DNA of 64,000 nt, taken from Sporothrix humicola (lineage: Eukaryota; Ascomycota; Sordariomycetes; Ophiostomatales; Ophiostomataceae). The notes below the pieces were generated by a model. It was not told the DNA's origin, made no database searches, and was given only the letters and a program-made list of their open reading frames with translations. How positions within the stretch are numbered: the stretch's first letter is position 1; every line of letters starts with the position of its first letter. The stretch lies in contig WNYE01000069.1 of NCBI GenBank assembly GCA_021396245.1, positions 62,001 through 126,000 of the forward strand. The letters are read 5' to 3'. Positions 57,301-64,000 of this stretch are shown in pieces. Made by a program: the position numbers and the translations under genes.

Positions 57301-60300
57301 GTGGACCTCTTCCTTCCTTTCACCTTCTATCGGTCTTCTATCGCCACTCGCCACTAGAACGGGTGAAGAAGAAAAATTCAGAAGGTGAAAAGACTGAAAA
57401 ATCAGCTAGCCCATAAAAATCTCGAATACGGAGGTGGAAAAAGGCAGGTCGAAAGAAACGAAGGAGAAAAAAGCGTAGCGTCGACGGGAGGCAAATCCTC
57501 CAAAGCAGATGGCGCAGAGGCCAAGCTACCCGCTGTGCATCGACCTACCACTTCCGGGTCTAGTGCCGCCTCTTCTTACACCCACAGTGGGCCCTTCCGT
57601 GACATTCAAATGTGCCCTTGTTCCTGCCCTTGGTTGTTGGCTGCTCACTGGCTGGTTGGTCCAGCCAAGGAAATCGAGCCGTTGAAAGGCCCGAATTTGG
57701 AGGAGCAATTGAGGACACAAGCAACTGCAAGCAACTCAGGGCAAGCCACTGACGACTGTTCCCATCCCACCCATCTCGTGTTGCATGGGAGGAGGGAGGG
57801 AGGACAGACCACCCGGACTACACAGACCTGCAGCCAACCCTGGAAGTCAAAAGATAGATGCCGATCCCCGCGTTCACTTGGGTGGGTGGATTTGTGTTTG
57901 CCAGGGATCGTTTCGTTGACGCTGTGGCTTGCCAAGCTGAACACAAGAGGCAAGAGAAGAGAGAAGGGAAGGTGCAGCGATCCATGGTGAAAAACGAAAT
58001 GAAAGGAACGGCGGACAAAAATGCTTGATCAAAATTAGCACTCTGTAAGTTTTTTTTGACACATGAAAGAATCTTCAGAGAGAGAGAGAGAGAGAAAGAA
58101 AAAAAATAATAATAAAAAATCAGACAACCACTCCCAAAAACAATCGTACGTCGTAGGATACAAAGCCTCTCACCGAGAAGAGGCAACCACAAAATAAAAG
58201 GGAGCGATAAAAACTAGATACGGCAATATGGAATACCGTTTGCCTCTTTCGCTTTCTCGCTGCTCGCGGCCTCGCCATCTGTGTGGTCTTCTTTTTTTTT
58301 TTTCTCTCTCTCTTTCTTTCTTTGTTGCCAGCCTTCTGGGTTGGCATCAAGGCGACGTAACATGGGCCCTCCCCTAAAACAAGCCCTAAATCGATCAAAG
58401 ACGAAAAAGTGTGTGTTGTTCGATTTTGTCTCATTAACAAAACAAAGGCCTAGCCTCTCCCACCCAGAGCCTCGAGCCAAAAAGCCATTGTCTCTAACAG
58501 CGGGTGAGCGGGCTTGGGAAATCGGAGGTCAGTCTACTTTGGGCCTAGCCGAAGACAGATGTGCGCTAGGAATAGGGCAGCAGGACCAGGGGAAGGTGTG
58601 GAAGCAGGGGAAGAACAAGCGAAGCACCGGCACCTGCAACGGAACGGAGAGTGCGGATGATAGCGCTGGCCGTCAAGATGATGGTCCAGTATTCCATAAA
58701 GTACTCACGCCAGGAGCAAACATACGGAAAGGCTAGCAGCACCTCAGAAACGTCCACAGAACGGACGAGGGTGAGATGTGGGAGATACACAACAGAGCAT
58801 ATGTTACCACCTACCTATTCAGGTAATGAGCGGCACAGAGCAGGGGTATACCAACCACAACCACAACAAGAGGGGCCAAGCACGCGGAGGACAGGGGGAT
58901 TTCAAGCCAAACAAGATGATGAGAGACGGAACACGAAAAAGAAGCACAGAACGGAGTATGGGGAAGAAGCTTGAAAGTGGCGAGCTGCAGACGCAGACGG
59001 GCCAGCGATAACAGCACAACCAACCCCAAGATTCTCAATGCTCACTGCCCGTCAGGAGAGCAAAAGGCAAGGAGGCAAGTGACCAAAGACAGCGGTTGTT
59101 GAGGTGAGGGGCGTTCTTGGCGCTCCTGGCAGAACAAGATAAAGATATGATCGAAGATGATCCCCTCGAAGAGGTCGCTGGGCATTGGCTGGCAGGTGAT
59201 GAGAGCGTGAGCAGGTGAGACGGGTCGGCGACAGCGTGCGGCGTGGGCGGCGACTTGGCTGTCAGAAGCCAGAATCAAAGAGCCAGTGAGGCCCAGAATC
59301 GTTCTAGAAGAGGCCCTGCTGCTAGAACCGTCGGGGGCGACCGAGGATAGCGGACGGGTGTGTCCAAGGACGATGGCGACATCTGGTGAGGCGACAGACA
59401 ATGCGCGTTGGACGGGCACTGAATTGTGGTCGGGGTCTCCTTTTTGGTGCTTTGGAGATATCTGGGATTTGGTGGGATTTGCATTGTTGCTCCGTCGAGG
59501 CCTTGGATGGCGTGCCTCGGCCCCTATTCCAGGCCACTCCAGGCCTTCGTCGCGTCCCTGCCCGTTTTGTGGTTCGGTGCTGGGCTGCCCCTTCCTCGGT
59601 CGAGCTGCGATCCAGCGAATAGCAGCGCACGCAATACAAACATCCAAGCTGTCGATAGCCATCAGGGAAACAGCGACATACTGACTGCTGTTCGCTCCTG
59701 CTTCCTTCTGCATGAATTGCATCTCCCATCAATCCCATAGGCACTGTTATCTCTTGCCCACTCTTTGCCCACTAGCCTCTCTGTCGCCCCTACCCCGGCT
59801 TGTGCAAGTCCGTAGTGGCATTTTGGGTGGCACTTTTGGTGGCTCTGGTTGCGCTGCTGGCCCTGGCGCCGGCGTTGCCCAAAGGGTGGATCCTTGCGCT
59901 AGAGTGTAGCCTCTGAGCCTTTTGGTAAGGGGAGGAAGGAGGTACCCAAGTACCTTTTCTGTGGCGGACTAAGGCCCAATCGCGAACGGAAGGTGTGCTT
60001 GTTTCCTGATCTGGAAGCACGGCAATTACACGTCGTAGGACCAGAGGAGCAGTCGCCAGACTGCATCTCGTCCAAGCTGCCTTTTTGGGCGCTGTAAGTC
60101 TCAAGCGACAGGCAATCACCAAACGATACACCATTGCAGTGGATCATAACGTGATTCCAGAGATTCCAGAGAGCTTGACACCGGGCAATTGGTCCAAGAG
60201 GGCAAGAGCAAAGCAATGCTCTTTGGCACCTTCTCTTTTGTGCCTCTCCAGGTCTTGGCATGCCAGCCTTTCCCTGCTGTTTCCGCCAGCTATCTTGGCC

Positions 60301-61107
60301 CCAGTATCGACGGAAAGATGCTCTTTCCGTCTCTGATGCTGTTTTGCAGTTTTGCCGCCAGAATTAGCAGGATGACAGCCGAAATGCACTCTCCCTCTAT
60401 GCGCTCGCTGCCCGTCGTGCCTTCTCCGTCTGGGCTTGCTTGCATCGCTCCTGCCACGCAGCCAGGCCGCACATGCATTGTGTGCGACATGCGGTTTCTG
60501 TTTCTGTCTCTCTTTCTGTTTTTGTCTCTCAACACGCACTTGGGTACCACAATTCCCGTCTGCACTTGCAGGAAGGTGCTCGCCTCGTCCGAGGGCGCGT
60601 GTGTGTTCCTTCCCTCCCACACCCCGTAGTCTCCATCTCGTGTGCTCGCCGTTTGTCTTCTTTCTCGCCTGGTCCCTAATCCGCCACCACACTACAACAA
60701 CACTACCCTCGCGCCTTTTCCACACCACACGCGACCCACGCAGAACCACCCCCCCCCCCTCTCCCCATCTACCCACCCCCCATCTCCATCCTATTCCTGG
60801 GCACTGATAATGAAGCACGCCGTTTATCTCTCTCGCTGTCTCACCCACCGACCATTGCTGGGGTAGCTCGTGCTTGGCTTATCCATTTGTTGCCTCTCCC
60901 CCTCTCTGGTCCCTTTGGCCTGGCTCAGTCCCTCGTGCCCTTGTCCTTCTCATCATCCCATGCCGTTGGATCGACATAAAAGACCATCCCGTCCCCTCTC
61001 CCCGTCCGGTTGTCTTTCTTCTGCTTCTTCTCTTCATCCCCATCCCGACCAAACAATACCCCGTGTGTAAAGGAACAGATCCTCGTGGAACGGAACAACA
61101 CACAAGA
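48312..61107. other. Long gene-poor region (about 12.8 kb)
   Basis: No ORF here has convincing domain sequence, codon bias or a good intron structure. Small frames with some protein-like character are 48879-49232 (minus), 53813-54127 (minus) and 59042-59722 (minus), but I recognise none. Other contents are an (AG)n tract at 58077-58095, a poly(A) run near 56493-56507, and a C/T-rich leader for the peptide transporter from about 60600 to 61107. Confidence 0.5.
58077..58095. repeat. (AG)9 microsatellite
   Basis: A perfect AG dinucleotide run continues into an A-rich stretch with AAT units. It lies in intergenic DNA. A CT-rich tract about 200 bp downstream (58287-58322) is roughly complementary. 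Confidence 0.9.
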
Positions 61108-63063
61108 TGGCCTCCAGTATGTGCATGTGCCTCTCATCTCATGCTGTTCTCATGCCTTATGAGCATCTCATGAGCATCTGGTTCAAATTTGGGCATTTTC
61201 ACTAACAAAATTCCAGCCGACGAGAAGCCCCCCATCGATGATGGCGTCAACGACTTGAAGATGGCCCGCACGCCGCCCGGTGACCACCACGGCGCCTACC
61301 TCGACCCTACCGTTATGGAGGAGGACTACGAGGGCAAGCCCACCGAGGAGGAGATGAAGACGCTTCGCCGCGTGCCCGGCAAGCTCCCCGTCATCGCCTA
61401 CCTGATCTGCGTTGTCGAGTTCTGCGAGCGTGCCTCGTACTACGGCGTGCAGCCGCTGATCAGCAACTACGTCAACCGCCCGCTGCCGCTGAACGGCAAC
61501 GGTCTTGGTGCCCCGCCCCGTGGCACCCAGGAGACTGCCGGTGCTCTCGGCATGGGCACTGTCGTGGCCAACGCCGTCTCGCAGTCTTTCTCTATGCTGG
61601 CTTACGCCCTGCCCCTGATCTTCGGTTACCTGGCTGATGCCCGCACTGGTCGCTTCACCCTCATTTGCTGGGGTGTTGGTGTTTTCGGTATTGCTCACAT
61701 TCTGCTTGTCGCTTCGGGCGCTCCCAACCTGCTGGAGAACGGCCACGCGAAGATCCCTTTCTTCCTGTCTGTCTACATTCTGGCTGTTGGTGCTGCCATG
61801 TTCAAGCCCAACGTCTCTCCTCTGCTGCTCGATCAGATGGTCAACACCGTCCCCAAGGTCGTTGTCACCAAGAGCGGCGAGCGCGTCATTGAGGACCCTG
61901 AGGCCACCACCGAGCGTGCTATGCTCTGGTTCTACCTGGTCATCAACATTGGTGGTTTCATGGGTGTCGCCACCAGTTACGCGGAGAAGTACGTCGGTTG
62001 GTACCTGGCGTTCCTGATCCCGCTTATTCTGTACATTCCCCTGCCGGGTCTCCTGTGGTTCCTCCGCAAGCGCCTGATCCTGCACCCTCCTGGTGGCAGC
62101 GACATGGTCAACGTTTTCCGTGTTCTAGGCATCTGCTTCCGCCGCGGTGGTATCAAGCGCATTGGCCGCCACGGCTTCTGGGACCTGGCCAAGCCTTCCA
62201 ACATTGCCGCTGCTGGCCTGCACTACCCTGTCCGCTGGAACGACCAGTTCGTTGACGATGTCCGCCGTACCTTCCAGGCTACCGGTATCTTCTGCTTCTT
62301 CCCGATCCAGTACCTTAACGACAACGGTATCGGCTCTGCCGCCTCGTTCCTGTCGACGATGCTGACGACCAACGGCGTGCCCAACGATGTTATTTCCAAC
62401 TTCAACTCGCTGTCCATCATTGCGTGCGCGCCACTGCTCAACTACGGCCTGTACCCTCTGCTGCGCCGCGCTAACATCCACTACGGTCCCATTGCCCGCA
62501 TCACCACTGGTCTGGCCATGTCGACTGTCGGTGGCATTGGCTACACCATCCTCAACTACTACGCCTACAAGCAGTCGCCTTGCGGCAACTTCGGTTCGTC
62601 CGACTGCCAGATCGGCACCGGTGTCGCCCCCATTACCATTTGGTACATGGCCATCCCCTACGCTCTGGGTGGTATCTCTGAGCTATTCGTCAACGTGCCG
62701 GCTTACGGTATCGCCTACTCGCGCGCTCCCATCAACATGCGTGGTCTCGTCTCGGCCCTGAACCTGTTCAACACTGCCATTGCCTACATCATTGGTCTGG
62801 CTGCCTCGTCGATCATTGTCGACCCTCACCTGACCTGGGACTTCGGTGGCACTGCCATTGCTGGCGGTATCCTGACGGTTGTGTTCTACTTCCTGTTCCG
62901 TCACATCGACAGCGAGGAGTACAAGCTGTCGCAGAACCGCGACTACGAGCTCAACCTGGAGGGCACGGACAAGGTTGTTGGCGTCAACGACTACAACAAG
63001 ACCAGCAACCTGCCCGCTCCCATCTCGGAGAACGAGGAGATCATGATGTCACCCAAGCAGTAA
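61108..63063 (+). CDS. POT/PTR2 proton-coupled di/tripeptide transporter (618 aa)
   Basis: A 12-span peptide importer of the plasma membrane. Exon 1 is 10 nt (61108-61117, MAS plus one base). A 99-bp intron (61118-61216; GTATGT donor, CACTAAC branch point, CCAG acceptor) joins to exon 2 (61217-63063) and gives MASTDEKPPIDDGV. Family motifs: VVEFCERASYYG (the ExxER proton/peptide motif), YLADARTGRF in PTR2 signature 1, WFYLVINIGGFMG matching PTR2 signature 2. N- and C-terminal tails are hydrophilic. Codon use is very strongly biased to C-ending codons compared with neighbours, suggesting high expression. A GATA core (TGATAA) lies near 60804, which could serve AreA-type nitrogen control, as is common for such genes; this is inference. 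Orthology to yeast PTR2 is likely but not tested. Confidence 0.92.
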
Positions 63064-64000
63064 GCAAAGCAAAACATTCGCTTTGTTACGCACCCTGTTT
63101 GTGGAGTCGTTGCATCTTGATACCCTTGTCCCTTGTATACCAATGACCTCGTTGCAAATATACTACACTACATCGAGGTCAGAATGAGTTACTTCTGTTG
63201 TGCGCCGTCGTCTTTTGTGTTCTCACGATAGCGTTCAAGCGATTTTACGATTATTTTGGACTGAAATAACGAGTCATACAACCATAACCCAAATCATATA
63301 CCAAACACTACTTTCTATAGTTTATAATATTGAAAAAAAGAGATACCTTTTTGTGCGGCCTGTAGGCAATTGCACGTTTCAAGCAAGCATTTGTTCCACT
63401 TTGCAATGCATGTGATATGAAGTGCAATGTATGCTCTCGATTGTAAGGGATGTTAAAAATCGTGTCTGACAGTTGTCCTGAACCGGATGCACCGAGGTGT
63501 CGATGCCTCTCTCGTAATGCAGGCACTACACTATCCCTTATGTCCCTAACCAATTCAATGTTGTTGTGCCTCAATTGTGATACGATGCACAACAGAAAAT
63601 ACCCCCCGTCCCTTTCCATCGGATTCTCCTGCATCCGAGTGCCCAGCCGGGCGTTCCCTTATCTAGATGCCTTCTCCCTTGATCTTTATTTTCCTTCAAT
63701 CGTGTGGCCGACAGAGTGAAGCTTGTCCCTCGACCGAGCCAAAATTCGTTGGACGGGGGAAAAAAATTCAGTCAGCCACTAAGGCTAAGGTTCACCAGCG
63801 TTCAGCACCAACAGGCACCAAAAAAGGCACCAAACACCAATAGGCGACCGAACCAACACCGAACCAACACCGAGCCAACCCCGTCGACCACGCGGACAGC
63901 CGTTGTGTAATGGATGGTTTGTTGGCACGCAACGTCACGTCTGCTTTAATGGTGATCTAGATACAATCAAGATGCAATGAATCACTGTATTTCCCGTATT
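63064..64000. other. Downstream intergenic region
   Basis: 3' untranslated region of the peptide transporter, then sequence without a supported gene up to the window edge. It includes a small tandem repeat at 63850-63882. Confidence 0.5.
63850..63882. repeat. Three-unit 11-bp tandem repeat
   Basis: GAACCAACACC occurs twice, followed by the variant GAGCCAACCCC. The flanks also contain scattered GGCACCAA words. No function is evident. Confidence 0.8.

Noticed and set aside
57385..57990. 201-aa plus-strand ORF
   Set aside because: Begins with GTG, mixed low-complexity composition, no domain, and is overlapped by open frames on the other strand.
61183..62085. 300-aa minus-strand ORF opposite the peptide transporter
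   Set aside because: Antisense shadow of a codon-biased gene; no domain sequence.

Overview
The window looks like nuclear DNA of a filamentous ascomycete (Pezizomycotina, probably Sordariomycetes). The genes are monocistronic and mostly intron-poor. The few introns are 53-99 bp with GTAAGT/GTGAGT/GTATGT donors and CTAAC branch points. Leaders are CT-rich, intergenic spaces are very long, and the protein families (PalA/RIM20, siderophore MFS, DUF7907-like secreted protein, fungal POT transporter) are those of filamentous fungi. No rRNA, CRISPR, intact transposon or convincing tRNA was seen. The species cannot be named from sequence alone.

Layout. 0-4 kb: a doubtful small ORF and a single-pass membrane protein whose 5' exons are unresolved. 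4.0-5.1 kb (-): an atypical 14-3-3-like protein, followed by about 5 kb without a gene. 10.1-17.1 kb: a siderophore-type MFS transporter (-), divergent from a small class I methyltransferase (+), which is convergent with a cytochrome P450 (-). Their shared promoter carries two overlapping exact copies of the SreA iron-repressor consensus. 20.4-27.6 kb (-): palA/RIM20 (ambient-pH signalling) and a large Tcp11/Sok1-domain protein. 29.6-34.6 kb (-): a DUF7907-like secreted protein and a secreted GH31 glycosidase with one intron. 40.1-41.4 kb (+): a predicted amidoligase-fold enzyme. 44.1-45.9 kb (-): a DHA1-type MFS drug transporter. 47.6-48.3 kb (+): a broken gene resembling the fungal DUF7587 family. 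48.3-61.1 kb: almost 13 kb with no gene I can support. 61.1-63.1 kb (+): a strongly codon-biased POT/PTR2 peptide transporter with a 10-nt first coding exon.

How the genes fit together. Most are unrelated housekeeping or accessory genes: signalling (14-3-3-like, PalA, Tcp11/Sok1), secreted proteins and nutrient uptake. The one plausible functional group is siderophore transporter, methyltransferase and P450 at 10-17 kb, with iron-regulator-like GATA sites in the divergent promoter and in the methyltransferase/P450 gap. The best candidates for new biology are that group, the amidoligase-like enzyme, and the 14-3-3-like protein that seems to have lost the phosphopeptide-binding residues.
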